Shown here: positions 31,830 to 38,961 of the stretch, one piece after another | Layout of the letters: each line of letters starts with the position of its first letter | Numbering within the stretch: the first letter of the stretch is position 1 | Assembly: GCA_031556475.1 (NCBI GenBank) | Contig: JAVBSY010000044.1 | Location: 1 to 38,961 of the forward strand | DNA: 38,961 bases | Direction: 5' to 3' | Source of the DNA: Azoarcus sp031556475 | GTDB lineage: Bacteria > Pseudomonadota > Gammaproteobacteria > Burkholderiales > Rhodocyclaceae | Translations under genes and position numbers: made by a program | The notes under the pieces: model-generated | Database searches by the model: none | Told to the model about the DNA's origin: nothing | Seen by the model: the letters and a program-made list of their open reading frames with translations, nothing else

Positions 31830-32651
31830 ATGGCTATCGCATCCATCCGCCCTGCCGCCGTGGCCGGATACTTCTACCCCGCCGACGAGCGGGTATTGCG
31901 TGTCCAGATCGCCGACATGCTGTCCCACACGCTCGCGCCGGAATACCCGCTCGCCCCCCGCGCGCTTATCGTGCCTCATGCGGGCTACCTCTACTCCGGT
32001 CCGGTGGCGGCCCACGCCTATGCTGCCATCGCCGCCCTGCGCCAGCGCATCCGCCGCGTCGTCATGCTCGGCCCTGCCCACCATGTACGTGTCGAACAAT
32101 TTGCCCTGCCGGCGGCGCAGGCTTTCGCCACGCCGCTGGGCGAAGTACCGATCAGCCGCGCCGACTGGCTGGCACTGGGCCGGCGTACGGATGTCGTCAT
32201 CGACGACCACCCGCACGCGCAGGAGCATTGCCTGGAAGTCCAACTGCCCTTCCTTCAGACCGTGCTCGACGCCTTCGAACTCGTACCGCTGCTGGTGGGC
32301 GACGCGCCGAACGAGGCCGTGCGCGACCTGCTCGAATCGCTGTGGGGCGGAGACGACACGCTGATCGTCATCAGTTCCGACCTCTCGCACTACCACCCCT
32401 ACGAAGACGCACGCACGCACGACCAGCACACGCTGAAAAACATCCTTGCACTGTCCCCGCACCTGGACCACGCGCAAGCCTGTGGCGCAACGCCGGTCAA
32501 TGGCTTTCTCGCCTCCGCCCGCCGTCACGGCCTCGAGCCTCACCTGCTGGATGCACGCAATTCCGGCGATACCGCCGGCGACCGCAGCCGCGTCGTCGGC
32601 TACGCCAGCATCGCGTTCTGTGACCCACCCCATGTCGCCGCCTGCCACTGA
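31830..32651 (+). CDS. amrB: AmmeMemoRadiSam system protein B (MEMO1 family)
   Basis: This 273-residue protein is a MEMO1-type protein, related to class II ring-opening dioxygenases and to human MEMO1. Signs are IRPAAVAGYFYPAD at the start, LIVPHAGYLYSGPVAAHAY, VVMLGPAHHV, EHCLEVQLPFLQTVL and VISSDLSHYHPYEDA, with conserved His residues in PHAGY, GPAHH and SHYHPY. The start is ATG at 31830, with no clear Shine-Dalgarno; a GTG at 31818 is an alternative. The next gene (protein A) begins 20 bases before its stop, and a radical SAM gene follows, which completes the AmmeMemoRadiSam set. The biochemical role of this set is unknown. Confidence 0.93.
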   Translation: MAIASIRPAAVAGYFYPADERVLRVQIADMLSHTLAPEYPLAPRALIVPHAGYLYSGPVAAHAYAAIAALRQRIRRVVMLGPAHHVRVEQFALPAAQAFATPLGEVPISRADWLALGRRTDVVIDDHPHAQEHCLEVQLPFLQTVLDAFELVPLLVGDAPNEAVRDLLESLWGGDDTLIVISSDLSHYHPYEDARTHDQHTLKNILALSPHLDHAQACGATPVNGFLASARRHGLEPHLLDARNSGDTAGDRSRVVGYASIAFCDPPHVAACH

Positions 32652-33312
32652 CACCCCCGCCGCGGACAAGCCCGCCGCGAACAAACCTGTTATCGACGAC
32701 ACGCTCGGCACCCTGCTGCTTGCCAAGGCACGGCAGGCCATCGGCGGCCAGCTCGGCCGGGTGACGCCAGCTACAGGCGACGACGACGCACGGCTCACCG
32801 CGCCTGGCGCGACCTTCGTCACCCTGACGCGCGGCGGCGCCCTGCGCGGCTGCATCGGCAGCCTGCAGGCACGGCGCACGCTGGGTGAGGATATTGCCGC
32901 CAACGCGGTAGCCGCGGCCACGCGCGATATCCGTTTCCCGCCCGTCACGGCGGACGAGTTCGACGGCCTGCGCATCGAAGTCTCACTGCTTTCGGATACG
33001 GAAACACTCGATTTCGACGACGAGGATGCGCTGCTCCGCCTCCTCCGCCCCGGCCAGGACGGCCTGATTCTCTTCGCCGGCAGCCACTGCGCCACCTTCC
33101 TGCCACAAGTGTGGGAGCAACTGCCCGAGCCGCGACACTTTCTCGCCGCGCTGAAACAGAAAGCCGGCCTGCTACCCGATCAGCCCACGCCCGGCCTCAA
33201 GGCCGCGCGCTATACCGTACATAAATGGTACGAGCCGGACAGGCCGCACGAATCGCACGCGGAAGCGGCCACCCCCCAAAACACCTCAGGCACCTCGAAC
33301 ACCAAAACCTGA
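32632..33312 (+). CDS. amrA: AmmeMemoRadiSam system protein A (AMMECR1 family)
   Basis: This 226-residue protein has an AMMECR1 domain: GATFVTLTRGGALRGCIGSLQARRTLGEDIAANAVAAATRD with the invariant LRGCIGSL motif. It then has FDGLRIEVSLLSDTE and GLILFAGSHCATFLPQVWEQL. A Pro/Ala/Lys-rich N-terminus (about 1-22) and a low-complexity C-terminus (from about 205) are added. The ATG at 32632 lies inside the end of protein B. In other genomes this domain occurs with MEMO and radical SAM proteins, as here. Its molecular role is not known. Confidence 0.93.
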   Translation: MSPPATDTPAADKPAANKPVIDDTLGTLLLAKARQAIGGQLGRVTPATGDDDARLTAPGATFVTLTRGGALRGCIGSLQARRTLGEDIAANAVAAATRDIRFPPVTADEFDGLRIEVSLLSDTETLDFDDEDALLRLLRPGQDGLILFAGSHCATFLPQVWEQLPEPRHFLAALKQKAGLLPDQPTPGLKAARYTVHKWYEPDRPHESHAEAATPQNTSGTSNTKT

Positions 33313-33393
33313 ACGCTTTCGCCGGGCGCCGCCGCCCGCGCTGTGCCACACTGGAAGCGGATCACCGTCGTGCAGGTTTTCGAGGACATTGCG

Positions 33394-34482
33394 ATGACCC
33401 ACCCCGCACAGCATTACCCCGCACGCTACTGGCACCGCCTCGCCGACGGCCGCCTTCAATGCGACCTCTGCCCCCGCTACTGCAAGCTCCACGACGACCA
33501 GCGCGGCGCCTGCTTCGTGCGCATGCGCGAAGGCGATGCAATGCTTCTCACCACTTGGGGCCGCAGCTCCGGCTTCTGCATCGATCCGATCGAAAAGAAG
33601 CCGCTCAACCACTTCCACCCCGGCAGCAGCGTGTTCTCCTTCGGCACCGCCGGCTGCAATCTCGCCTGCAAGTTCTGCCAGAACTGGGATATTTCCAAAT
33701 CCCGCGACATGGATCGGCTGATGGACGCCGCCCGCCCCGAAGAAATCGCCCGCACCGCCGCCGCCCTGGGCTGCACCAGCGTTGCCTTCACCTACAACGA
33801 CCCGGTCATCTTCGCCGAATACGCCATGGACGTGGCCGACGCCTGCCACGAGCGCGGGCTGAAAACCGTTGCCGTCACCGCCGGCTACATCACCGAACTC
33901 GCGCGCGGCGATTTTTTCTCGCACATGGACGCCGCCACTGTCGACCTCAAAGGCTTCACCGACGCCTTCTACACCCGCCTGTGCGGCGCACACCTGCAAC
34001 CGGTGCTCGACACGCTGACATGGCTGCGCCGTGAAACCTCGGTATGGTTCGAACTCACCACCTTGCTGATCCCCGGCCAAAACGACAGCGACACCGAGCT
34101 TGCCGCGCTGGCGCAATGGGTATATCGCGAACTCGGCGCCGAGACGCCACTGCATTTCACCGCCTTCCACCCCGATTTCAAACTGGGCGACGTGCCGCCG
34201 ACGCCGCCCGCCACGCTCACCCGCGCGCGGCGCATCGCGCTCGACGCCGGCCTGCGCCACGTCTATACCGGCAACGTGCATGACACCGCGGGCGGCACCA
34301 CGCGTTGCGGCAACTGCGGCGAAGCGTTGATCGTGCGCGACTGGTACGAGATTCTCGACTACCGCCTCGACGGCAATGGCGCCTGCCGCCACTGCGGCAC
34401 CCCGCTCGCGGGCCGTTTCGGCGCCTACGCCAAACCGTTCGGCGCACGGCGCATTCCGGTCTCGATTCACCGCACACAATGA
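33394..34482 (+). CDS. amrS: AmmeMemoRadiSam system radical SAM enzyme
   Basis: The 362-residue protein is a radical SAM enzyme related to pyruvate-formate-lyase activators. The cluster motif is C-N-L-A-C-K-F-C (CxxxCxxC) after FSFGTAGCN, preceded by a Cys pair in QCDLCPRYCKL and GACFVR. TSVAFTYNDPVIFAEYA and PGQNDSDTEL follow, and a C-terminal zinc-ribbon-like part (RCGNCGEALI, CRHCGTPL) is present. The ATG at 33394 has GAGGA about 8 bases upstream; an in-frame GTG at 33343 is the alternative. It is the third member of the trio; its substrate is unknown. Confidence 0.93.
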   Translation: MTHPAQHYPARYWHRLADGRLQCDLCPRYCKLHDDQRGACFVRMREGDAMLLTTWGRSSGFCIDPIEKKPLNHFHPGSSVFSFGTAGCNLACKFCQNWDISKSRDMDRLMDAARPEEIARTAAALGCTSVAFTYNDPVIFAEYAMDVADACHERGLKTVAVTAGYITELARGDFFSHMDAATVDLKGFTDAFYTRLCGAHLQPVLDTLTWLRRETSVWFELTTLLIPGQNDSDTELAALAQWVYRELGAETPLHFTAFHPDFKLGDVPPTPPATLTRARRIALDAGLRHVYTGNVHDTAGGTTRCGNCGEALIVRDWYEILDYRLDGNGACRHCGTPLAGRFGAYAKPFGARRIPVSIHRTQ

Positions 34483-34586
34483 CAAAAATGTATGAAAGAC
34501 AAACTTACATCTTGTCGGTAGCGCAACGCTATGCCATCCTCACCTAGCCCCTTGCATTCCCCCCCTTCGCATCCCCATGGCACGCC

Positions 34587-35276
34587 GTGAAACTGCGCAA
34601 CACTCTGCTTAGCCTGCCGGCCGACGGTGCCTGGCTCGACAGCCAGTTCTCGCACGCACCGGACGTACGCGCGCTGGCACTCAGCCTGCACGCCGGCAAA
34701 CCGCATCCGGCACATGTCGAAGAATCCATAACCGCGGCGCTGCAACAAGCGGGCTTCGCCACGCTGACGCTCGACCTGCTCACCCAATATGAAAACGAGC
34801 ACGACCCGGACGCCGGCTTCAACGTCGCACAACTCGCCGACCGCCTGCTCGCCATCGTCACATGGGTCGACCACCAACCCGCACTGCCTGCGCTGCCTCT
34901 TGGCCTCGTCACCTTCGGTACCGCGAGCGGCGCCGCCGTTCGCGCGGCGGCGAAAGCGCCAGAGGAGCGCTTCGGCGCCCTTGTCTGCGTTGGCGGACGT
35001 CCCGATCTGGCTGGCGCCGGCCCGCTGCGCGCGCTCACGCTACCCACCCGCTTCATCGCTGGCGACCGTGACCCGGACAGCGCGATGCTGCGCCAGGCCT
35101 ATGCGCTGCTCACCTGCCAACACGACTGGAAACATATCGACGGCGGTGAAATCGGCGAAGCGACAGACAGCGCGGTCAGCCTTTGCGCCCGCTCCACCAC
35201 CGACTGGCTGCTCGACCACCTGCGGCAACCGGAACAAGGCAAGCCGGTTTCCACCAAGCCCACGGACACGATCTGA
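34587..35276 (+). CDS. Alpha/beta-hydrolase-like protein, altered nucleophile elbow
   Basis: This 229-residue protein resembles the small dienelactone-hydrolase-like group (FGASTGAAA family). The centre reads LGLVTFGTASGAAVRAAAKAPEERFGALVCVGGRPDLAGAGPLRALTLPTRFIAGDRD, as in that family. However, the elbow is G-T-A-S-G, so the usual serine of GxSxG is replaced by Ala and a Ser stands one place later. It may be inactive or use a shifted serine. The start is GTG at 34587. It follows the radical SAM gene by about 100 bases in the same direction, so it could belong to the same transcript; function unknown. Confidence 0.7.
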   Translation: MKLRNTLLSLPADGAWLDSQFSHAPDVRALALSLHAGKPHPAHVEESITAALQQAGFATLTLDLLTQYENEHDPDAGFNVAQLADRLLAIVTWVDHQPALPALPLGLVTFGTASGAAVRAAAKAPEERFGALVCVGGRPDLAGAGPLRALTLPTRFIAGDRDPDSAMLRQAYALLTCQHDWKHIDGGEIGEATDSAVSLCARSTTDWLLDHLRQPEQGKPVSTKPTDTI

Positions 35277-35421
35277 CACACGAAAACGGTCGCCAAAAAG
35301 CAGGGCGTACCGTGTTCCGAAAACGCCACATCCCGAGGCCGGTCAGCCCTCCGCACCGGCCCGGCGTAGTACCATGCGCCGCCCTTCATGCCGAAGGGGC
35401 TGTGCTTTCAGGAGGTGCATC
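35277..35421. other. Intergenic spacer before the SEC-C remnant
   Basis: These 145 bases hold no gene that I can support. The last bases contain the near-perfect Shine-Dalgarno AGGAGGTG of the broken SEC-C gene. Confidence 0.4.
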
Positions 35422-35630
35422 ATGAAATCCCGTATCGAAGACCAGGCGTCCTTTCGAGGTCACCAGTAAGCGCCGCAAAGGCTTCCCGTCCGAATCCCGA
35501 GTCAAGAAAGGGGTCCGCGTCGTACATGGCGACAAAGAACTCTTGGAAAAGCTGGGACGCAACGATCCCTGCCCATGCGGTTCCGGGAGGTTGTTTCAAG
35601 CGGTGCTGCCTTGAATCCGGCTGCTTTTGA
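35422..35630 (+). pseudogene. Broken SEC-C motif protein gene (two frameshifts)
   Basis: Three consecutive frames read as one short protein. They are MKSRIEDQA (ATG at 35422 after AGGAGGTG), then PFEVTSKRRKGFPSESR and VVHGDKELLEKLGRNDPCPCGSGR, then FKRCCLESGCF and a stop at 35630. The assembled product ends in the SEC-C zinc motif CPCGSGR-x-FKRCC, known from the SecA C-terminus and many small proteins. Two single-base insertions (near 35447 and 35594) are needed to restore the frame. The intact start signal suggests a recent loss or sequencing errors. Confidence 0.75.
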
Positions 35631-35909
35631 CGGCTTCAAGCGCAACGAATATTTCCGCTGACCACCCGGGCCATTCGAGGCCAATCATCTTCCAGCGGCC
35701 ATCGCCACGACGATCCGGCGCATGGCCGCGACACACACCGGCCCCGCCCATCGGCCAATTGCAGCAGTTGCCGATTCGCGGCCTCCAACATCCAGTGCTC
35801 AGGCAGTCCGGCCCGAAGCGTATTCAGTTCCTTGAGACGCCTGTATCCAATGTCGATCGATCGATGCGGATGCGCCCGCTTTTGAAATTGCAGTGTCTCA
35901 AGACCCCGC
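35631..35909. other. Region without a supported gene
   Basis: Between the SEC-C remnant and the pirin gene no intact gene is evident. On the minus strand a stretch around 35660-35870 reads DIGYRRLKELNTLRAGLPEHWMLEAANRQLL, which looks protein-like, but it lacks a plausible start and I cannot assign it. It may be a decayed fragment. Confidence 0.35.
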
Positions 35910-36791
35910 TTACCCCTGCACCCGGAACGGATTCCCCGGCAATGGAATGAATTCCGTTTCGCCGGCGATCTGTCCCATGCGCTGCGCGGCCCAGTCGTCC
36001 CCGGCCTGCAGGATGCGCTCGCGCCGGCTCGAAACGAAATTCCAGGTGATGAAGCGCGGCCCATCGAGCGGCGCACCGCCGACCACCACGAGCCTTACCG
36101 GCGCCGGGCCGGCATGGAGCGTGGCACCCTGCCCATCGGGCAGCACCGCCATCGCATGCGCGGGCACGGGCTGGCCGTCGACGGCGAGTTCTCCCATGAC
36201 GGCATATATCGCCATCTCGGTCGCGAGCGCTGGCAACACAAAGCGCCCACCGGCCTCCAATTCGATGTCGAGATACAGCGTCGGCGCGAAGGTGGCCACC
36301 GGCGAGCGCACGCCGAAGGCTTCGCCGATCAGCACGCGCACCTTCGCATCCTGCTCGCTCAGTTCGGGGACCGCCTCGGCCGGCGTATGCATGAAGCTCG
36401 GCTCGGCCTCTTCGAACTCGCGCGGCAACGCGGCCCACAGTTGCAGGCCATGGTTGACGTATTCCGCCTGCAGCAGCCGGTCGGGCTTGCGTTCCGAATG
36501 CACGATGCCACGCCCGGCGGTCATCCAGTTGATCGCACCGGGCAGAATCTCCTGCGCATGGCCGAGGCTGTCGCGGTGCATCATCGCACCCTCGAACAGG
36601 TAAGTGATGGTGGCCAGCCCGATGTGCGGATGCGGGCGCACGTCGTGCGCGCGGCCCGGATGCTCGGTGACCGGCCCCATGTGATCGAAGAACACGAACG
36701 GCCCCACCGAGCGCCGCGCGGCCGCGGGTAGCAGCCGCCGCACCATGAAACCGCCGCCAAGATCCTTGTCGTGGGCTTGAAGCAGGTCCAT
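35910..36791 (-). CDS. Pirin family protein
   Basis: This 293-residue protein has the double cupin fold of pirins. The metal-site motif is in FFDHMGPVTEHPGRAHDVRPHPHIGLATITYLFEGAMMHRDSLGHAQEILPGAINWMTAGRGIVHSE, where the His residues of RPHPHIGL and of GIVHSE and a Glu bind iron in known pirins. The C-terminal cupin has LYLDIELEAGGRF and ends in PLPGNPFRVQG. Some bacterial pirins have quercetinase or regulatory roles; none can be assigned here. It is 30 bases downstream of a flavodoxin-type gene on the same strand and likely cotranscribed, which suggests a redox or quinone-related role. Confidence 0.95.
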   Translation of the reverse strand: MDLLQAHDKDLGGGFMVRRLLPAAARRSVGPFVFFDHMGPVTEHPGRAHDVRPHPHIGLATITYLFEGAMMHRDSLGHAQEILPGAINWMTAGRGIVHSERKPDRLLQAEYVNHGLQLWAALPREFEEAEPSFMHTPAEAVPELSEQDAKVRVLIGEAFGVRSPVATFAPTLYLDIELEAGGRFVLPALATEMAIYAVMGELAVDGQPVPAHAMAVLPDGQGATLHAGPAPVRLVVVGGAPLDGPRFITWNFVSSRRERILQAGDDWAAQRMGQIAGETEFIPLPGNPFRVQG

Positions 36792-36821
36792 CCGTGGTTC
36801 TCCTTGTGATCTCCAGGGAAT

Positions 36822-37376
36822 TCAGCGCGACAACCGCGCAGCGGCCTGCGCCACCCGTTCTCCGAAGGCGCGCGCAGTCTCCAGGTCGCCTGCCGGCATC
36901 TCGGAAGAACTCGCATCCGACGGCGAAGTGGCCAATGCGCCCGCGTAGCCGCCGACGAAATTGGGCGAGTCGCGCGTGGCCGCCTTGTCGTTGCTCGGCA
37001 GAATGCCCAGGCTGACCCACAGACCGCCGTGCTGCATCGCGAGCGTCCAGAAATACTGGATGGTCGCGTACTTGTCGCCGTTCATCGTCGCGCTGTTGGT
37101 GAAGCCGGCGAAAAGCTTGTCCTTCCAGGCACTCGCGTACCAGACTTTCGACGAAGCGTCGGCGAACTTCTTGAACTGCCAACTCGGCCCGCCCATGTAG
37201 GTCGGGCTGCCGAAGATCACCGCGTCGGACGCGGCAATCGCCTCCCAGTCGCCTTCGGGCAGATTCCCGTCGGCATCGATCGCGATCAGGCGGGCCTGGG
37301 CCCCCTCGGCCACAGCCTGCGCCATGCGCTGCGTGTGGCCGTAACCCGAGTAGTAAACAACGACGATCTTCGGCAT
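36822..37376 (-). CDS. WrbA-like flavodoxin family NAD(P)H:quinone oxidoreductase
   Basis: This 184-residue protein is a flavodoxin-fold protein near WrbA. It starts MPKIVVVYYSGYGHTQRMAQAVAEGA, with the FMN-binding YSGYGHT loop, and has the GSPTYMGGPSWQFKKFAD loop and a GDKYATIQYFWTLAMQHGGLWVSLG segment that matches WrbA-type proteins. The ATG at 37376 follows GGAGAGAACTC; the frame continues to 37409 without support. It is followed by the pirin gene. Its exact acceptor quinone is not readable. Confidence 0.88.
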   Translation of the reverse strand: MPKIVVVYYSGYGHTQRMAQAVAEGAQARLIAIDADGNLPEGDWEAIAASDAVIFGSPTYMGGPSWQFKKFADASSKVWYASAWKDKLFAGFTNSATMNGDKYATIQYFWTLAMQHGGLWVSLGILPSNDKAATRDSPNFVGGYAGALATSPSDASSSEMPAGDLETARAFGERVAQAAARLSR

Positions 37377-37434
37377 GAGTTCTCTCCTCTTTCTTTCGGT
37401 ACGAAACAAAGCGGCACGACAGAGCTAGGCGCGA

Positions 37435-38286
37435 TTACTGATAATCGAAGAACCCCTTGCCCGTCTTGCGGCCCAGATAACCGGCTTCGACCATTTCGAC
37501 CAGCAACGGCGCGGGGCGGTATTTCGGGTCCTTGAAGCCCTCGAACAGCACCTGCATCACCGCCAGTTCGACATCCAGCCCGATCAGGTCGCCCAGCGCC
37601 AGCGGACCGATGGGGTGATTGCAGCCAAGCTTCATCGCCTCGTCGATCTCGGCCGCCGTCGCCAGGCCTTCGCCAAGAGCGAAAATCGCCTCATTGATCA
37701 TCGGGCACAGCATGCGGTTGACCACGAACCCCGGGCTGTTCCTGACTTGTACGGGCGTTTTGCCGGCCGCCTTGGCAACGGCTTCCACCGCCGCGTAAGT
37801 CGCATCGGAAGTCTGCAGGCCGCGAATCAGCTCGACCAGCGCCATGACCGGCACCGGATTGAAAAAGTGCATGCCGATCACCTTGTCGGCCCGCTTGGTC
37901 GCAGCCGCGAGCTTGGTCACGGAGATCGACGAGGTATTGGTGGCGATGATCGTCTCGGGCTTGGCCAGCGTGTCGAGTTGGGCAAACAATTTCAGCTTGA
38001 GATCGAGATTCTCGGTCGCGGCCTCGATCACCAGATCGCAGCCCGCCGCCGCGCCCATGTCCGTCGACGTCGTAATCCGCGCCATCGCCTCGCTTTTCTG
38101 CGCGGCGCTCATCTTTTCCTTCTTGACCAGGCGGTCGAAGCTGCCGCTGATCGTCGCCACGCCGCGCTGCAACTGCGCTTCGCCGATGTCCGTCATCACC
38201 ACATTGAAACCCGCCGCGATGCACGCCTGGGTAATGCCATTTCCCATTGTGCCCGCACCCACCACGCCAATTTTTTCAATGCCCAT
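37435..38286 (-). CDS. hbd: 3-hydroxybutyryl-CoA dehydrogenase
   Basis: The enzyme interconverts 3-hydroxybutyryl-CoA and acetoacetyl-CoA with NAD(P). The 283-residue length is typical. The Rossmann motif is GVVGAGTMGNGITQ (7-20), the catalytic region has IGMHFFNPVPVM and LVIEAATEN with its conserved Glu. VQVRNSPGFVVNRMLCPMINEA and GPLALGDLIGLD are family motifs, and it ends YLGRKTGKGFFDYQ. It is divergent from the phbB start across 425 bases, so both belong to C4 acyl-CoA/PHB metabolism. The symbol paaH or hbdA could also be used. Confidence 0.95.
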   Translation of the reverse strand: MGIEKIGVVGAGTMGNGITQACIAAGFNVVMTDIGEAQLQRGVATISGSFDRLVKKEKMSAAQKSEAMARITTSTDMGAAAGCDLVIEAATENLDLKLKLFAQLDTLAKPETIIATNTSSISVTKLAAATKRADKVIGMHFFNPVPVMALVELIRGLQTSDATYAAVEAVAKAAGKTPVQVRNSPGFVVNRMLCPMINEAIFALGEGLATAAEIDEAMKLGCNHPIGPLALGDLIGLDVELAVMQVLFEGFKDPKYRPAPLLVEMVEAGYLGRKTGKGFFDYQ

Positions 38287-38711
38287 CGTCGCTTCATCTC
38301 CACGTTGAACAGCCCGCGTGCGGTACAGGCACCGCGCCCGACGCCCGCTGGCCAGGATAGAAATCTAGTCTAGGATACGCCACCGGCGCCACCCGGCCGC
38401 AGCGCAACAAAACAATACGATATGCCGGCGCCGCCCCTATCTGGGTAAAGACCCCCGCCACCCTCGCGGCCTTCCGCAAGCCGCCCGGCACACCGATCCT
38501 GCGTATGCGAATCACCGGATCCCAAAGTTGGCGGCTCGAACCGCCAAACTGTTGCAATGCAATATTCTGTCACGATTGTCTATATAATATTGTGGTCCTG
38601 GCAGCAGAAAAGGAAACTGTGCCGCCATGCTGCCGCGCGACAAGACAGCGGCCGTCCGAATCCGGTACGCGCTGTTCCCCAATATAGAAACGTTGCAGAA
38701 AAGGTTCGATC
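38287..38711. other. Divergent control region between hbd and phbB
   Basis: These 425 bases hold no supported gene. They contain a TATAAT at about 38583-38588 on the plus strand (phbB side) and an inverted repeat TTGGCGG-CTCGAA-CCGCCAA at 38528-38547, which could be an operator. A TATAAT with no convincing -35 is all that can be said about the promoter. Confidence 0.5.
38528..38547. repeat. 7-bp inverted repeat TTGGCGG / CCGCCAA
   Basis: The repeat (38528-38534 and 38541-38547, 6-base loop) lies in the divergent hbd/phbB control region, upstream of the phbB -10. No T-tract follows on the plus strand, so it fits a regulator site better than a terminator. Confidence 0.4.
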
Positions 38712-38961
38712 ATGAGTCAAAAAGTCGCTCTCGTCACCGGTGCCATGGGTGGTTTGGGTACCGCCATTTGTCAGGCGCTCGCCAAAGACGGCTACAAAGT
38801 CGTCGCCAACTGTCTGCCGAATTTCCCGCCGAAGGATGAATGGGTCGCCCAGCAAAAAACGCAGGGTTTCGACTTCGCCGTAGCCGAAGGAGACGTATCC
38901 GACTACGAATCCTGCAAGGCCATGGTCGCGCAGATCGAAGCCAAGGTCGGCCCCATCGCCG
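38712..38961 (+). CDS. phbB: Acetoacetyl-CoA reductase, partial (cut by window edge)
   Basis: The first 83 residues are present: MSQKVALVTGAMGGLGTAICQALAKDGYKVVANCLP. The NADPH-binding TGAMGGLG motif and the following KDEWVAQQK and DVSDYESCKAMVAQIE are typical of PhbB/PhaB, a short-chain dehydrogenase that reduces acetoacetyl-CoA to (R)-3-hydroxybutyryl-CoA for polyhydroxybutyrate. The catalytic Ser-Tyr-Lys part lies beyond the window. AAAAGG lies 8 bases before the ATG. FabG-type reductases are the alternative, but the ANCLP stretch favours PhbB. Confidence 0.88.
   Translation, partial: MSQKVALVTGAMGGLGTAICQALAKDGYKVVANCLPNFPPKDEWVAQQKTQGFDFAVAEGDVSDYESCKAMVAQIEAKVGPIA

Noticed and set aside
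34483..34586. Possible CRISPR or tandem repeats in the spacer after the radical SAM gene
   Set aside because: No repeated unit is present.

Overview
The window looks like one stretch of a high-GC betaproteobacterial chromosome. The evidence is the gene order rimP-nusA-infB-rbfA-truB-rpsO-pnp, the style of the proteins (host-attachment protein, AmmeMemoRadiSam trio, polyhydroxybutyrate-type acetoacetyl-CoA reductase) and dense, co-directional genes with strong GC-rich codon bias. A Rhodocyclales-like organism is my best guess, but that is inference. The left edge (1-80) is homopolymer-rich and is probably a contig end.

Region 1 (about 86-4930, minus strand) is an accessory operon of six genes: an unrecognised protein, a pseudo-receiver/winged-helix protein, a small COG2229-type GTPase, a winged-helix plus roadblock-like protein, a roadblock/LC7 protein, and a PhnD-like binding protein without a signal peptide. 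It recalls the actinobacterial conservons (roadblock + wHTH partner + GTPase) and is one of the two most interesting loci. Region 2 (4930-6760) is AT-rich and gene-poor. It holds inverted repeats, an XRE regulator and a frameshifted IS1182-type transposase remnant.

Region 3 (6760-19375, minus strand) is housekeeping: relA, rluB, then rimP-nusA-infB-rbfA-truB and rpsO-pnp, with recognisable promoters, terminators and a terminator-like hairpin directly before rimP. Region 4 (19584-21600, plus) carries an MtfA-type peptidase, a flavodoxin-like protein and a host-attachment family protein.

Region 5 (21849-26031) is the second striking locus. It contains a P1B-like ATPase whose CPC motif is replaced by Y-S-C, three small proteins that each combine a glycine/alanine-rich hydrophobic segment with charged regions, and two separate HMA-like proteins. 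The two HMA-like proteins and the ATPase N-terminus share a Gly-Arg-Ile/Val-Arg motif and lack CxxC. It resembles in outline the mycobacterial CtpC/PacL arrangement (inference).

Region 6 (26368-29828) pairs a GntP-family permease with a fused, C-terminally extended CoA-transferase. Region 7 (29847-31634, minus) is ispD-ispF-thpR. Region 8 (31830-35276, plus) is a complete AmmeMemoRadiSam gene trio (B, A, radical SAM) followed by an alpha/beta-hydrolase-like protein without the canonical GxSxG. Region 9 (35422-38961) has a broken SEC-C gene, a pirin, a WrbA-like flavodoxin, 3-hydroxybutyryl-CoA dehydrogenase and, divergently, the start of phbB, which together point to C4 acyl-CoA and PHB metabolism. 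No rRNA, tRNA, CRISPR array or intact insertion sequence was seen.
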